Source: Fischerella sp. PCC 9605 (GTDB taxonomy: Bacteria; Cyanobacteriota; Cyanobacteriia; Cyanobacteriales; Nostocaceae). Taken from it: 64,000 nt of DNA. Within the stretch, counting starts at the first letter, position 1. Each line of letters starts with the position of its first letter. Shown in pieces: positions 1 to 8,764 of this stretch. The DNA lies in contig NZ_KI912149.1 in the NCBI RefSeq assembly GCF_000517105.1, positions 901,308-965,307 of the forward strand, written 5' to 3'. Below the pieces are notes generated by a model. That model had not been told where the DNA came from. It saw nothing but the letters and a program-made list of their open reading frames with translations, and ran no database searches. Position numbers and translations under genes: made by a program.

Positions 1-336
1 ACAAAATCGCCCGGTATCACACACTCCTTTCTCAAAGCCATGATTAAAAAAGTCCAACAAACAAGTCCCAGCACCCGCGTTTTTGTCTTCTTTTGTAGCG
101 TTGAGAACAACTAAAAAACGAACGTGGGGGTTATTCAGTAAATTGCGAATTAATAAATTTATTCCCCTTGTAGGTGAATATAGCTGACCAATTACAGCAT
201 ACTCTCGTGGCTGAAGGTGTTTGGCTATGGCCTGTTTTACCGTCCATCCTGTAATTACTGCTGTCTGTCCTGAACCGTAGATGAGTTGGTTGGGCTTATA
301 CAGCGCCGTGTACTGAAATTGGGTCACTTTACCCAC
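1..336 (-). CDS. Thymidylate synthase-like protein, N-terminal part (cut by window edge)
   Basis: The reverse strand reads open from a GTG at 336 (an in-frame TTG at 363 is the alternative, with a stop just upstream) to the window edge, giving 112 residues. The protein contains YKPNQLIYGSGQTAVITGW, then EYAVIGQLYSPTRGI and FLVVLNATKEDKNAG. From memory this resembles the extended N-terminus of cyanobacterial proteins annotated as thymidylate synthase or DUF4346, which have a pterin- or MtrA-like region before the catalytic part. The catalytic domain lies outside the window, so the function is inferred from the N-terminus alone. The gene is divergent from hli. Confidence 0.65.
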   Translation of the reverse strand, partial: MGKVTQFQYTALYKPNQLIYGSGQTAVITGWTVKQAIAKHLQPREYAVIGQLYSPTRGINLLIRNLLNNPHVRFLVVLNATKEDKNAGAGTCLLDFFNHGFEKGVCDTGRFC

Positions 337-567
337 TGCTGTTATTGCTTGACTTAAAGTCAAAAAAAATTACCAAATTATAATCACACCACAACCAGTA
401 ACGTTTACGCAAGGTCTGCTAAGGAGCTTAACAAGGTAAATGATGTTAAATCCTGGCAATTATTGGAGAAATGGTCTTTATTGGTCAAGCGTATACAAAT
501 TTAGACCTAGATAAATGCGATCGCCCTTATTACACATCTTATTTGCTTTACAAAATTTAACTTTATC

Positions 568-583
568 GTTACAATTATTTACA
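568..583 (+). promoter_or_regulatory. HLR1-type RpaB-binding site upstream of hli
   Basis: The 16 bases GTTACAATTATTTACA fit the HLR1 consensus (G/T)TTACA(T/A)(T/A)NN(G/T)TTACA exactly. HLR1 is the direct repeat bound by the response regulator RpaB at high-light genes of cyanobacteria. The site ends 34 bases before the hli start codon, so it would lie in or near the core promoter, where RpaB usually represses in low light. A weaker TTTACA lies at about 548-553. The match is seen directly; binding is inferred. Confidence 0.7.
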
Positions 584-617
584 TAGATGCAATTATCTCA
601 TTCATTAGGAAATATCC

Positions 618-833
618 ATGCGTACAAACGGTGCAATTGTTGACGATCAGGGCAAGATGAACAATTTTGCGATCGAGCCAAGGGTTTATGTAGATGAGCA
701 AGGCGATCGCACTGGCTTTACTCCCTACGCCGAATTGCTCAATGGTCGTTTAGCAATGATAGGCTTTGTGTCTTTGATTGCATTAGAAGTATTTACTGGA
801 CACGGCATTTTTGGTCTTTTTGGAAACCTGTAA
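618..833 (+). CDS. hli: High-light-inducible protein (Hlip/Scp, single-helix chlorophyll-binding)
   Basis: A 71-residue one-helix thylakoid protein. The chlorophyll-binding signature [12 protein letters not shown] lies at residues 39-50 and begins a single membrane helix of about 20 residues. The N-terminal 35 residues are polar and presumed stromal. Hlips bind chlorophyll and carotenoid and protect photosystem II assembly intermediates or chlorophyll synthase under excess light. The length and motif are those of the family. The HLR1 match at 568-583 predicts high-light induction through RpaB, and a hairpin with a T-run at 872-910 may terminate the transcript, making this a single-gene unit. 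Confidence 0.95.
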   Translation: MRTNGAIVDDQGKMNNFAIEPRVYVDEQGDRTGFTPYAELLNGRLAMIGFVSLIALEVFTGHGIFGLFGNL

Positions 834-871
834 AAATTGAGCTTTAACATCACTGACGGCTGTTTTAGTAG

Positions 872-910
872 ATGTAGAGACGCAAAAATGTTGCATCTCT
901 ACATTTTTTA
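872..910 (+). repeat. Palindrome of the TGTAGAGACG family, possible terminator of hli
   Basis: The arms ATGTAGAGACGCAA (872-885) and TTGCATCTCTACAT (891-904) pair at 13 of 14 positions and are followed directly by six T. It belongs to the same sequence family as the palindromes at 6094-6118, 8795-8824 and 44583-44613. It may double as the hli terminator. Confidence 0.7.
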
Positions 911-965
911 TTTTCAATCTCAACATCTATTGAAATGTTTGGTCTTTTCTACTGCAAGTCGTGTG

Positions 966-993
966 GTAGGGGCAATTCATGAATTGCTCCTAC
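966..993. repeat. Palindrome with GCAATTCATGAATTGC core
   Basis: A near-perfect 28-base palindrome with the core GCAATTCATGAATTGC flanked by GTAGGG and TCCTAC. The same core, with different outer bases, lies inside the MITE at 56688-56799, so this is a dispersed element rather than a local operator. The 837-1031 stretch has no supported gene. Confidence 0.65.
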
Positions 994-1129
994 CCGTGAC
1001 CCGTGTACCTCATTCAAACGAAAAGCACTAGAAATCTATAAAAGCTATCCGTTTGAGGGAGTATTTCTTTAAACTCAATAGATATAGTGATAGTGTTTTC
1101 TTGTGGATGAGAGGGTAGCAAAGCTAATC

Positions 1130-1567
1130 ATGAGCAAAACGCCCAAAATTGACCGTCAAAGGGAGCATCAGGCGAATGAGCGTACATTTTTGGCTTGGTT
1201 AAGAACTTCAATAGCATTAATTGGTTTTGGTTTTGCTATTGCTCGGTTTGGTTTGTTTATGCGCCAGTTAAGTTTTACCCTAACGCAACAGGAAATGCCG
1301 CCACATCCTTTTTTTAACTCGGAAACTTTAGGTGTTAGTTTAGTAATTTTTGGTATTGTTACTATCGTTTTTGCAGCCTGGCGATATAACCAAGTTTTCT
1401 GGCAAATTGAAAGTGGCGATTATCAACCTATTCGGTGGACGGTTTGGATTATAGCTGGAATAGTAGTGGTATTTGGATTTTTCAGTCTACCTTTGCTGAT
1501 TATGCGAAATAAAGTATCTCCACCACAGCGAGGTTTAAATCAGCCCCTGTCTCGTAATTCTCGTTAA
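1130..1567 (+). CDS. DUF202 (YidH-like) small membrane protein
   Basis: A 145-residue protein when started at the ATG at 1130; an in-frame GTG at 1103 would add nine residues. The family hallmark NERTFLAWLRTS (residues 16-27) leads into the first membrane helix (about 26-44). Two further hydrophobic helices lie at about 68-84 and 103-125, so three membrane segments are predicted. DUF202/YidH proteins sit in the inner membrane and have no established function. The gene stands alone between hli and the thioredoxin-like gene. Family assignment is firm; function is unknown. Confidence 0.85.
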   Translation: MSKTPKIDRQREHQANERTFLAWLRTSIALIGFGFAIARFGLFMRQLSFTLTQQEMPPHPFFNSETLGVSLVIFGIVTIVFAAWRYNQVFWQIESGDYQPIRWTVWIIAGIVVVFGFFSLPLLIMRNKVSPPQRGLNQPLSRNSR

Positions 1568-1732
1568 ATGTCAAACTCTATTTTTTAGGAAAAATAATAT
1601 TGATAATTAACCGCAGAGTCAGCATAATTCATAGATGAGAGAGAAATAATGTGTTTAATCAAGCACTAAAAATTGATATATTAAAGACAAGTGATAACAA
1701 GTAATTTTCCAGGTAATATTTTCAGGTGAAAT

Positions 1733-2314
1733 ATGGCTTTAACTGCTTCAACAATGTTACCCCTAGGGACTAATGCACCAGATTTTCATCTACTGGATGT
1801 AGTATCTGGCGAGATGATTTCACTTTCTAAATTTGCCGATAAAAAAGCACTGCTAGTCATGTTTATTTGTCGGCATTGTCCTTTTGTGAAGCACGTTCAA
1901 CAAGAACTAGCAAAGTTAGGAAAAGATTACTCACAAAGTGATTTAGGAATTGTTGCGATCAGTGCCAACGATGCTAGCAACTACCCAGATGATGCCCCAG
2001 ATGCTTTGAAGGCAATGGCACATGAACTTGGGTTTAAATTTCCCCTGTGCTATGACGAAAGTCAAGAAACCGCCAAGGCTTATACAGCAGCTTGTACACC
2101 TGATTTCTTTTTATTTGATGGCGATCGCAAACTCGTTTATCGTGGACAATTAGATGACAGTCGTCCTAGTAATAATAAACCAGTAACAGGTGCAGATTTA
2201 CGCGCTGCGATTGAGGCGGTGCTAGCGAGCAAACCTGTAAATTCAGAACAAAAACCGAGTATTGGTTGCAATATTAAGTGGAAACCAGGAAACGAACCTA
2301 GTTATTTTGGTTAG
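1733..2314 (+). CDS. Thioredoxin-like/peroxiredoxin-like protein (redoxin family)
   Basis: A 193-residue soluble protein with a thioredoxin fold of the AhpC/TSA-redoxin type. PDFHL near residue 17 is the usual peroxiredoxin-like entry strand, and a CRHC dithiol lies at residues 46-49 within the sequence MFICRHCPFVKHV. CTPDFFLFD near residue 113 resembles the cis-proline loop with an extra cysteine. The C-terminus ends in SIGCNIKWKPGNEPSYF, typical of the cyanobacterial thioredoxin-family proteins often wrongly labelled alkyl hydroperoxide reductase. It probably acts in cytosolic thiol redox; the substrate is not evident. STRR repeats follow the stop directly. Confidence 0.85.
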   Translation: MALTASTMLPLGTNAPDFHLLDVVSGEMISLSKFADKKALLVMFICRHCPFVKHVQQELAKLGKDYSQSDLGIVAISANDASNYPDDAPDALKAMAHELGFKFPLCYDESQETAKAYTAACTPDFFLFDGDRKLVYRGQLDDSRPSNNKPVTGADLRAAIEAVLASKPVNSEQKPSIGCNIKWKPGNEPSYFG

Positions 2315-2381
2315 TGGATAGTGGTTAGTGGTTAGTGGGAAATAATTAACTACTAACTACTAACTACTAACTACTAACTAC
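2311..2381. repeat. Heptameric STRR-type repeat, inverted halves
   Basis: GTTAGTG-type heptamers on the left are followed by ACTAACT/TAACTAC heptamers on the right, so the block can fold on itself. Such short tandemly repeated sequences are known from Nostoc and Anabaena. It lies between two convergent genes and could serve as a bidirectional 3' hairpin. Confidence 0.8.
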
Positions 2382-2384
2382 ATA

Positions 2385-2849
2385 TCAATGATGAATTTCC
2401 AAATTGAGAATGTAGCATCCCAGTTGGACTTTTCCTGCCCATAATTCGTATTCTACCCGCAAATGTTCTGGCAATGGATGTCCTGTCAGTGTCAGATTAC
2501 GGGTAAAGTTACGTAAGCGAATTGGCTGGTTGGGTTGCAGTGATTCAGCAGGCAACCAATAACGAGTGACGCCATAAACACCCCGTTCCCAAAAATGACG
2601 ATAACTCAACTGGGTGTTTCCTTGCATGGTCATAGTTACCCGGTAAGGGGAAATCTCTAGCCATAAGACTCTGGGACTACTGGGGTTTAACGCCTCTTTA
2701 CTGTTTTCTACAGGCGGTGCTGTCAACAGTAAATGAAAGCGATCGCGGTCTTTTTGATACAGTGTCGCAGCAGTTTCCACAACAGACCAGAGTGGCAAGT
2801 CTGTGGAAATCAATGATAGGCACACGGGCTTACGGTGGTGAGTCAGCAT
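2385..2849 (-). CDS. Conserved hypothetical protein, cyanobacterial
   Basis: A 154-residue soluble protein that I cannot place in a named family. It has no signal peptide or membrane helix. The sequence alternates strand-like segments with several Arg/Tyr/Trp-rich stretches (SYRHFWERGVYGVTRYWLP, then RLRNFTRNLTLTGHPLP) and ends EYELWAGKVQLGCYILNLEIHH, suggesting a compact beta-rich domain. Codon use and the HIP1 in its body match the surroundings, so it is probably a genuine resident gene. It is convergent with the thioredoxin-like gene and is followed by a 540-base gap before aroA on the other strand. Confidence 0.65.
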   Translation of the reverse strand: MLTHHRKPVCLSLISTDLPLWSVVETAATLYQKDRDRFHLLLTAPPVENSKEALNPSSPRVLWLEISPYRVTMTMQGNTQLSYRHFWERGVYGVTRYWLPAESLQPNQPIRLRNFTRNLTLTGHPLPEHLRVEYELWAGKVQLGCYILNLEIHH

Positions 2850-3391
2850 GGGAGCGATAAAGGCTAAAAGCTATGGAATGAAATGAAACCAAGATCAGAA
2901 GATCGGCAGGTGAGGATAAGCAAGTGCTTAGGTAGATCAGTTTTGATAAGCTAGACAAATCAGATTGAAAACAGGTAGAATACCCGTCTATAAAGCTCTA
3001 CCGGGGTTTTTCTACAGTTAGTTTTACCTGATGATGTTTTACACGGTGACAAAGAGTTTGTTACCAGAGTACACAGAATCGCGCCTAAACCACTTTACGC
3101 CTTGAGAGAATCGCTGGTTACATTATAAAGACGTGAGAGTATTTGTAGGCGTGCAATGTGTGATATTCTTTGATTTTTCGGAGAAAGCTTGCCATAAACA
3201 GATGCTAAGCATGGCTTTTTGTGAGAGAAGGGAAAAATAGCAACAGGTGGACATCAGACAGAGTCTTGGTGTATTTGAGTAATTTTCATACAACGGAAAG
3301 CGATACGATACTAGCGAGGAAGTAACTAGTAGCGGCGGAAAGCCTTTGCTGGCATTCAACTTCCGGTACAGTCACAAGTCAGTTTATCCTA
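2850..3391. other. Intergenic stretch without a supported gene
   Basis: This gap separates the divergent hypothetical gene and aroA and should hold both promoters. The only ORF (3123-3359, minus strand) has no recognisable composition. GGTAGA at about 2975 and TCTACC at about 2996 could form a weak hairpin before a T-run. I found no riboswitch or RNA gene. Confidence 0.4.
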
Positions 3392-4741
3392 ATGTCGCCT
3401 TCTGTTATAACCGTAGAAACTAAAGAAAACGTTTCTCAAAATTTAATAATTCAGCGGCCTGCTTCTGGGCTATCTTTACGAGGTCGCATCCGAGTTCCAG
3501 GAGATAAATCTATTTCCCACCGTTCTCTGATGTTAGGCGCGATCGCCCAAGGTGAAACCCAAATCCAAGGACTACTGCTAGGTGAAGATCCTTGCAGCAC
3601 AGCTAGTTGTTTCCAAGCGATGGGGGCAGAAATTTCCCCATTGAATACAGAATTGGTACGAGTTAAAGGTATCGGCCTGGGAAATTTGCAAGAACCAGTT
3701 GATGTATTGAATGCAGGGAACTCGGGTACGACAATCCGACTGATGCTAGGACTTTTGGCGTCCCATCCAGGACGCTTTTTTACTGTTACTGGCGATAGTT
3801 CTTTGCGATCGCGTCCTATGTCTCGTGTGGTTAAACCTTTACAACAGATGGGGGCAGAAATTTGGGGACGCAAAGGCAACTCTTTAGCACCTTTGGCAAT
3901 TCAAGGACAAGCTCTTAAACCCACTCACTACCATTCTCCCATCGCTTCCGCCCAAGTTAAATCCTGCATTTTGCTGGCAGGTTTAATGACTGAGGGACAA
4001 ACAACCGTCACTGAACCCGCCCTTTCCCGCGATCACAGCGAACGGATGCTAAGGGCATTTGGGGCAAAACTAGATATTGACCCAGAAACCAACAGTGTAA
4101 CGATTACAGGCCCGGCTCAACTAGTCGGACAAACTGTGATTGTTCCTGGTGATATCAGTTCAGCCGCCTTTTGGTTAGTAGCTGGGGCAATTGTACCAGA
4201 TTCCGAGTTGGTGATTGAGAATGTCGGCGTCAATCCTACCCGTACGGGCATTTTAGAAGCTTTAGCAATGATGGGAGCAGACATTCAGCTTTTAAATGAA
4301 CGAGAGGTGGCTGGCGAACCTGTAGCAGACTTGCGAGTGCGTTCTAGTCGCCTGCAAAGTAGTACTATTGCCGGCGATATCATACCTAGACTAATAGATG
4401 AAATTCCGATTTTGGCAGTAGCAGCAGTATTTGCCGAAGGAACAACTGTAATTAAAGATGCTGCGGAATTGCGGGTAAAAGAAAGCGATCGCATCGCAGT
4501 TATGGCGCAGCAGCTCAACAAAATGGGAGCAAAAGTTACAGAACTACCCGATGGTATGGAAATTACAGGTGGTACTCCTCTAGTGGGTACTGATGTTGAT
4601 AGCCATACAGACCATCGTATCGCCATGAGTTTGGCGATCGCAGCTCTAGTTGCCACCAATACCACCACCATTCAGCGTGCAGAAGCTGCCGCTATTTCTT
4701 ATCCAGATTTTATTCCCACACTGCAACAAGTTTGCAGCTAA
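3392..4741 (+). CDS. aroA: 3-phosphoshikimate 1-carboxyvinyltransferase (EPSP synthase)
   Basis: A 449-residue enzyme of the shikimate pathway that joins phosphoenolpyruvate to shikimate 3-phosphate, the sixth step toward chorismate and the aromatic amino acids. Key motifs are [18 protein letters not shown] (residues 35-52, with the substrate-binding Lys39 and Arg44), [15 protein letters not shown] (106-120, PEP-binding loop) and DSSLRSRPM (135-143). [10 protein letters not shown] and [10 protein letters not shown] lie in the C-terminal half. Length and motif order are normal for a complete enzyme. The start ATG at 3392 is the first in frame. It is monocistronic here; a palindromic repeat separates it from the convergent cobJ. 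Confidence 0.97.
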   Translation: MSPSVITVETKENVSQNLIIQRPASGLSLRGRIRVPGDKSISHRSLMLGAIAQGETQIQGLLLGEDPCSTASCFQAMGAEISPLNTELVRVKGIGLGNLQEPVDVLNAGNSGTTIRLMLGLLASHPGRFFTVTGDSSLRSRPMSRVVKPLQQMGAEIWGRKGNSLAPLAIQGQALKPTHYHSPIASAQVKSCILLAGLMTEGQTTVTEPALSRDHSERMLRAFGAKLDIDPETNSVTITGPAQLVGQTVIVPGDISSAAFWLVAGAIVPDSELVIENVGVNPTRTGILEALAMMGADIQLLNEREVAGEPVADLRVRSSRLQSSTIAGDIIPRLIDEIPILAVAAVFAEGTTVIKDAAELRVKESDRIAVMAQQLNKMGAKVTELPDGMEITGGTPLVGTDVDSHTDHRIAMSLAIAALVATNTTTIQRAEAAAISYPDFIPTLQQVCS

Positions 4742-4792
4742 TTAGGACTGCGGTTTTCATTTATAGCTATTTTCAATTCAGTGAAATACAAA

Positions 4793-4851
4793 CCTCACCC
4801 CCATCCCCTCTCCTTAGCAAGGAGAGGGGTGCCCGCTAGGGCGGGGTGAGG
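4793..4851. repeat. Dispersed palindromic repeat (CCTCACCCC / GGGGTGAGG family)
   Basis: Outer arms CCTCACCCC and GGGGTGAGG enclose a strong inner hairpin, CCCCTCTCCTT (4805-4815) with AAGGAGAGGGG (4819-4829). A related copy lies at 47359-47415. Between the convergent aroA and cobJ it probably also ends transcription in both directions. Confidence 0.75.
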
Positions 4852-4856
4852 TGTCA

Positions 4857-6773
4857 CTAACCACTAAAGCCCAAATATCCCCGTGGTGTAATCATCCAAT
4901 TTGCATAGGTACGGGTATGCGAATTGCCAATTAATACTGTAGTCAGCATATCGACAGTAGTATCGAGCAATTTATCCAAAGTGGTGAGGGTGATTTGCTC
5001 ATCTTGACGGTAAGCCGATCGCACTACTGCTACTGGTGTGCTGGGTTGGCGATACTTGAGAAAGATATCTCTAGCAATTATTAGCTGCTGGGTACGAGTT
5101 TGCGATCGCGGATTATATAAAGCTGTAACAAAATCAGCTGCTGCTGCTGCTTCTAAACGTTTTTCGATCACTTCCCAAGGTGTAAGTAAATCGCTTAAGC
5201 TAATCGCACAAAAGTCATGCATCAACGGTGTTCCTACCCGCGATGCCGCAGCTTGCAAAGCGGAAATTCCCGGAAATATTTGGATACTCGGAGTTTTGCC
5301 ATCCCAGCCGAGGCTTTGCAACTCTTCCAGCACCAAGCCTCCCATCCCATATATTCCACAGTCGCCGGAAGAAATAACTGCTACACTTAAACCCCAGTTT
5401 GCTAACTCAATCGCTCGTTGCGCCCGTTGGCGTTCCTGAGTAATTGGCAAAGATTCTACTATCTGTCCCGGTTGCAACAAGGGAGAAATCAAATCTATGT
5501 AGAGACTGTAACCAATAACTGCATCTGCACTGCTTACTGCCATTTGGGCAGCTGGTGTCATTTGTTCTAAGTGTCCGGGCCCAGTACCAACAAGTAAAAT
5601 TTTTCCAGTTCGTCCGATGTATTCTTTTTCTGCTTGGGCAACTGCGACAGTCACAGCACCTGTAAAGGAGGGGGAGAGATTTTCATTATTGGCTGATGTT
5701 TTTGATTTAAAAATTTGTTTGGGAACTAGTAGAGTTTTAGACTTAGCAGCACATAAAGCCGCAGCTTCGCCAACACTGGGGGTTCCTACTTCTTGTTCAA
5801 CAACTTGGGAAGGGTTAGGGACGGAAACTGTGCGGAGTATTTCTGAAGAGAAAGTTTTTAAAGGCCAATGTCGTTCTTGGCAAAGTTCCATCAAACCAAC
5901 TTCATCAGCTTTAATGTCGATAGTGGCAATTCCTGCGATCGCACTTTCTGCTAAGTTATTCGCTGCGAATACTTGCTGAATAGCCGCTGCTATCAAATCT
6001 CGTGAAGTTCCCCTCTCACAACCAACTCCCACCCACAATACGCGTGGATGCCAGTGTACTTCGGGGAGTGGGAGAGTGGAGGAGGGGGAGATATGTAGAG
6101 ACGCGCCATGGCGCGTCTGGGAGTGGGAGAGTTTGAATGTAATCCAGATTTTTGCTTGTGGTGTTGCAGATTCACCGAAATCAAAAGGGTGTTTTGGAGG
6201 CAAATAGTTTTGCCACAGGGTTGAACCTGCTTCTTGAAAGACTTGCACAATTTCGCCGCGTACCACAGCGGCACTGACGCCAGTCCAGTCACCTTCACCA
6301 CGACGCCAACCAAAGGGAACGCCTAGCATATCTACAGCTGGCAGTCCCAAACCAGTGGAAGCACCAGTTAATATCGGTGTAGCATTAAGTTGTAAAGCTA
6401 TCAACCTCGCTAATTGATCTGCACCACCTTGATGTCCGCTGCACAAGCTAATTACAAAACGTCCGGTCTCATCCACTACCACTACTGCCGGATCGGTAGA
6501 TTTGTGTTGTAACAAAGGAGCAATCAGTCGCACCACTGCACCAGTCGCCAAACAAAAGACAAAAGCGCAGTGTGTCTGCCACAGGTTGGCTATATGATTT
6601 TTGAGATAACCTGTATAAAATGACGCATGAATATTTTCTTCAACAGTATTTTTCCTTAAAGATTCTGCAACCCAGAGGGTTGCAGCCTGATTTTGGCAAA
6701 GAACTTGTAGTATTTTTGCACCCGTGGGAGTGGTGGCGATGAGAGCGATCGGAGAAAATTCAGCTAAAAGCAA
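4857..6773 (-). CDS. cobJ: Fused cobalt-precorrin-5A hydrolase / precorrin-3B C17-methyltransferase (CbiG-CobJ)
   Basis: A 638-residue fusion acting in corrin-ring synthesis for vitamin B12. Residues 1 to about 340 are CbiG-like: the N-terminal region FSPIALIATTPTGAKI, then CSGHQGGADQLARLIA, and the C-terminal signature VLWVGVGCERGTSRDLI. From about residue 393 the S-adenosylmethionine-dependent methyltransferase begins with KILLVGTGPGHLEQMTPAA and contains VAVISSGDCGIYGMG and FPGISALQAAASRVG, as in CobJ/CbiH. This fusion is common in cyanobacteria. The only available start is a TTG at 6773, because a stop lies three codons upstream. Residues 215-237 are encoded by inserted repeat DNA (6064-6131) and interrupt the CbiG half between KIWIT and VHWHPR. 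Confidence 0.93.
   Translation of the reverse strand: MLLAEFSPIALIATTPTGAKILQVLCQNQAATLWVAESLRKNTVEENIHASFYTGYLKNHIANLWQTHCAFVFCLATGAVVRLIAPLLQHKSTDPAVVVVDETGRFVISLCSGHQGGADQLARLIALQLNATPILTGASTGLGLPAVDMLGVPFGWRRGEGDWTGVSAAVVRGEIVQVFQEAGSTLWQNYLPPKHPFDFGESATPQAKIWITFKLSHSQTRHGASLHISPSSTLPLPEVHWHPRVLWVGVGCERGTSRDLIAAAIQQVFAANNLAESAIAGIATIDIKADEVGLMELCQERHWPLKTFSSEILRTVSVPNPSQVVEQEVGTPSVGEAAALCAAKSKTLLVPKQIFKSKTSANNENLSPSFTGAVTVAVAQAEKEYIGRTGKILLVGTGPGHLEQMTPAAQMAVSSADAVIGYSLYIDLISPLLQPGQIVESLPITQERQRAQRAIELANWGLSVAVISSGDCGIYGMGGLVLEELQSLGWDGKTPSIQIFPGISALQAAASRVGTPLMHDFCAISLSDLLTPWEVIEKRLEAAAAADFVTALYNPRSQTRTQQLIIARDIFLKYRQPSTPVAVVRSAYRQDEQITLTTLDKLLDTTVDMLTTVLIGNSHTRTYANWMITPRGYLGFSG
6064..6131. 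repeat. Repeat inserted in frame within cobJ, with 20-bp perfect palindrome
   Basis: A 13-base direct repeat GGGAGTGGGAGAG occurs at 6064-6076 and 6119-6131. Between the copies lie G/A-rich sequence and the palindrome AGACGCGCCATGGCGCGTCT (6099-6118), which is the core of the element at 8795-8824. The insertion keeps the cobJ reading frame and adds about 23 residues including TRHGASLH. Confidence 0.85.
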
Positions 6774-6891
6774 TTTGGATTACCTATCGGCTGACAAACT
6801 GGGGCAGTGCTGCCAATTAATGATTTTCTCACGCCATCATCACGGATGATATTCTGAAGGCTATTTTCTCATCCCTCAAGCCTGGAACAGA

Positions 6892-8481
6892 TCATTTTTT
6901 GTCTACCCGTTCCTTTGACGGTGGTTGGGGATTTGGATGAGCAACGCTACAAGAGGCACTGATTGCTCCGCGATGAATCAGCGCCCCTACAGTTTCCAGT
7001 TGAAAACCCCAACCCTTGGGTAAATTTTCATCGCCATCGTTTTGTCCCAAGTCTACATAGATGCGCGGAGGTACGAAATATTTCAGATCCTCAACGTCTA
7101 TTAACTCATCTGCTTTTTGAGCGATCGCATCTATCACGTGGTTAAATTCTTCATAGTTATTAAATTTCTGTTCCAGTTGAGATTTCACCAAAGACATGAA
7201 CTGACGTACGGCAACAACTTTGGGATCGTCATCAGGCAAAGCGTTCAGGCGCAACTGATTGAAAATCATTGGTTCGAGATTTGCAAATAGTTTTGTTTGT
7301 CCTTTAGCTAGCCTCATATCGTCAATAGCTTGGTGCCTAGGAAGTAGGGTGCGGAAGGCGCGGCGCAGTACCTGGGAAAGTTTAAACGGCGGGAAGGGAA
7401 CGCTATTGGGCTCAATAGTTTGTCCATTTTTAGCCATCAGCACGTCTAGAGGCAGTAAATCCTCTGGTACTACTGGCATGGGAATGTGATACTTTTGAAA
7501 CTCTGAGTTTTTGGCTGCCTTGGAGAGGATATTTGGTTGTTTGCGATTGTGCCGATCTTGGAGTTTGAGGATCTGTATAGCCTTGGCTTCATCACCATCC
7601 AATAACAGAGTAAGTCCCTGCTTGTTGAATGGAAAAACGAGCGTGTTCAGGCTGATATACATGAACTCAGCGCAATAAACCCGATTTTCTAGCTGATTCA
7701 ACCAATCTTGAGCTTCAATAGAGCCAAGGCAAGCATTAACGCAATTTTGCAATAACTGCTTCAGTGTTGCCCGATCTACAACGCGAGTAGGATCGCCACC
7801 ATTAATATCATTCTCAGTGAATTCAATAAACGGGTTTGTCACTGCCATCCAGCAGATGATACTGTCAGTGTAACCCCTTGCCTGCTGTTTGCTGATAAAC
7901 TCAGGGAACAACAGACGCTGAGCAACACTGACAAAGCCTTTATCACCAAATAACGCATTGTCGCTCCGATCTGGCTCATTGAAGCAAGCATAACCCGGTA
8001 CAAACTTATTATTCTCAATCGGTCGCATTGCGGGTACGATCGCTCCTGAATGGAACCCTTCGTTTTTAATAATGATTTCCATCCAGTCAAATTGCTCATG
8101 CTTATTGCGAGGAGGCAAACGCAAATCTACAGGAATGCCGTATCGGTCTTTGCTGTATTGATAGGTCATAATTAAAAGACCATCTCTTTCGAGAAACTGA
8201 GCAATATCCTCGTGTCCAAAAAAACAGTTTCCCTGAGCATCGGCAAATGCTAATTCATCTGCAATACCAATAAATCCAGGCACTTTAATGGTTTCTACAT
8301 CCAAAATTGTCTCATCATCCACAATAATTTGCTTGTGGAAAAATTTACTCATGTCTTCTACAGGTCTGCCTGCTTGATATCTTGGACTCTTGAGGGAATT
8401 AAAAACTGCCAAATTTACCTGTTGTGGCGAGTATAAAGGCATGGCTGAGTCTGTCAGCAAAGAATTCTGATGTGTACTCAT
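6892..8481 (-). CDS. Large protein of unknown function, tandem paralogue 1
   Basis: A 529-residue protein, not recognised. It is strongly similar along its length to the next gene (9008-10768). Shared blocks include TIKVPGFIGI (about 64-73), FFGHEDI (87-93), the His-containing EGFHSGAIVPA (141-151), SIICWMA (207-213), NGGDPTRV (227-234), a Cys block YCAEFMYISLN (269-279), FNKQGLTLLLDGDE (285-298) and YFVPPRIYVDLGQNDGDEN near the C-terminus. The order His then Cys-Ala-Glu recalls permuted papain-like proteins (YiiX type, Y-C-S-E-L), but that is a guess. There is no signal peptide or membrane helix. A MITE begins 46 bases upstream of the start. The ATG at 8481 is supported by alignment with the paralogue. 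Confidence 0.8.
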   Translation of the reverse strand: MSTHQNSLLTDSAMPLYSPQQVNLAVFNSLKSPRYQAGRPVEDMSKFFHKQIIVDDETILDVETIKVPGFIGIADELAFADAQGNCFFGHEDIAQFLERDGLLIMTYQYSKDRYGIPVDLRLPPRNKHEQFDWMEIIIKNEGFHSGAIVPAMRPIENNKFVPGYACFNEPDRSDNALFGDKGFVSVAQRLLFPEFISKQQARGYTDSIICWMAVTNPFIEFTENDINGGDPTRVVDRATLKQLLQNCVNACLGSIEAQDWLNQLENRVYCAEFMYISLNTLVFPFNKQGLTLLLDGDEAKAIQILKLQDRHNRKQPNILSKAAKNSEFQKYHIPMPVVPEDLLPLDVLMAKNGQTIEPNSVPFPPFKLSQVLRRAFRTLLPRHQAIDDMRLAKGQTKLFANLEPMIFNQLRLNALPDDDPKVVAVRQFMSLVKSQLEQKFNNYEEFNHVIDAIAQKADELIDVEDLKYFVPPRIYVDLGQNDGDENLPKGWGFQLETVGALIHRGAISASCSVAHPNPQPPSKERVDKK

Positions 8482-8526
8482 ATCTGTGTTGACCTTTATA
8501 GTTGTTTAGTAATTTGAGACTTCAAT

Positions 8527-8730
8527 TAGGACTTACGCATTTCCTGAAAGTATGATGATGTGAGTTTTGACCAACCTTTAATCTCGTTTGCTTTCCTTCT
8601 AGATTCTTGATGGGTGACAGCAAAATCAAGTTATGCACTTTTTAAAGATGTCTAATAGCGTTAGCACGCTTGTCCATAGACTGAACGGTTGGTTTAACCA
8701 ACTATCGATTTGTAAAGTGCGTAAGTCCTA
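8527..8730. mobile_element. MITE-like element with 13-bp inverted ends and TTCAAT target duplication
   Basis: The element begins TAGGACTTACGCA (8527-8539) and ends with its exact reverse complement TGCGTAAGTCCTA (8718-8730). The hexamer TTCAAT stands immediately outside both ends (8521-8526 and 8731-8736) as a direct repeat, as expected for a target-site duplication. The 204-base interior has no transposase and contains a GTTGGT/ACCAAC hairpin. It is non-autonomous and would need a transposase elsewhere. The 101-residue ORF at 8633-8938 runs across it and is not considered real. Confidence 0.85.
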
Positions 8731-8764
8731 TTCAATTGCGATCGCCAAGAGTTATCAAAATTCA

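Noticed and set aside
837-1031. 64-codon ORF after hli
   Set aside because: It consists of two palindromic repeats (872-904, 966-993) and has no family resemblance.
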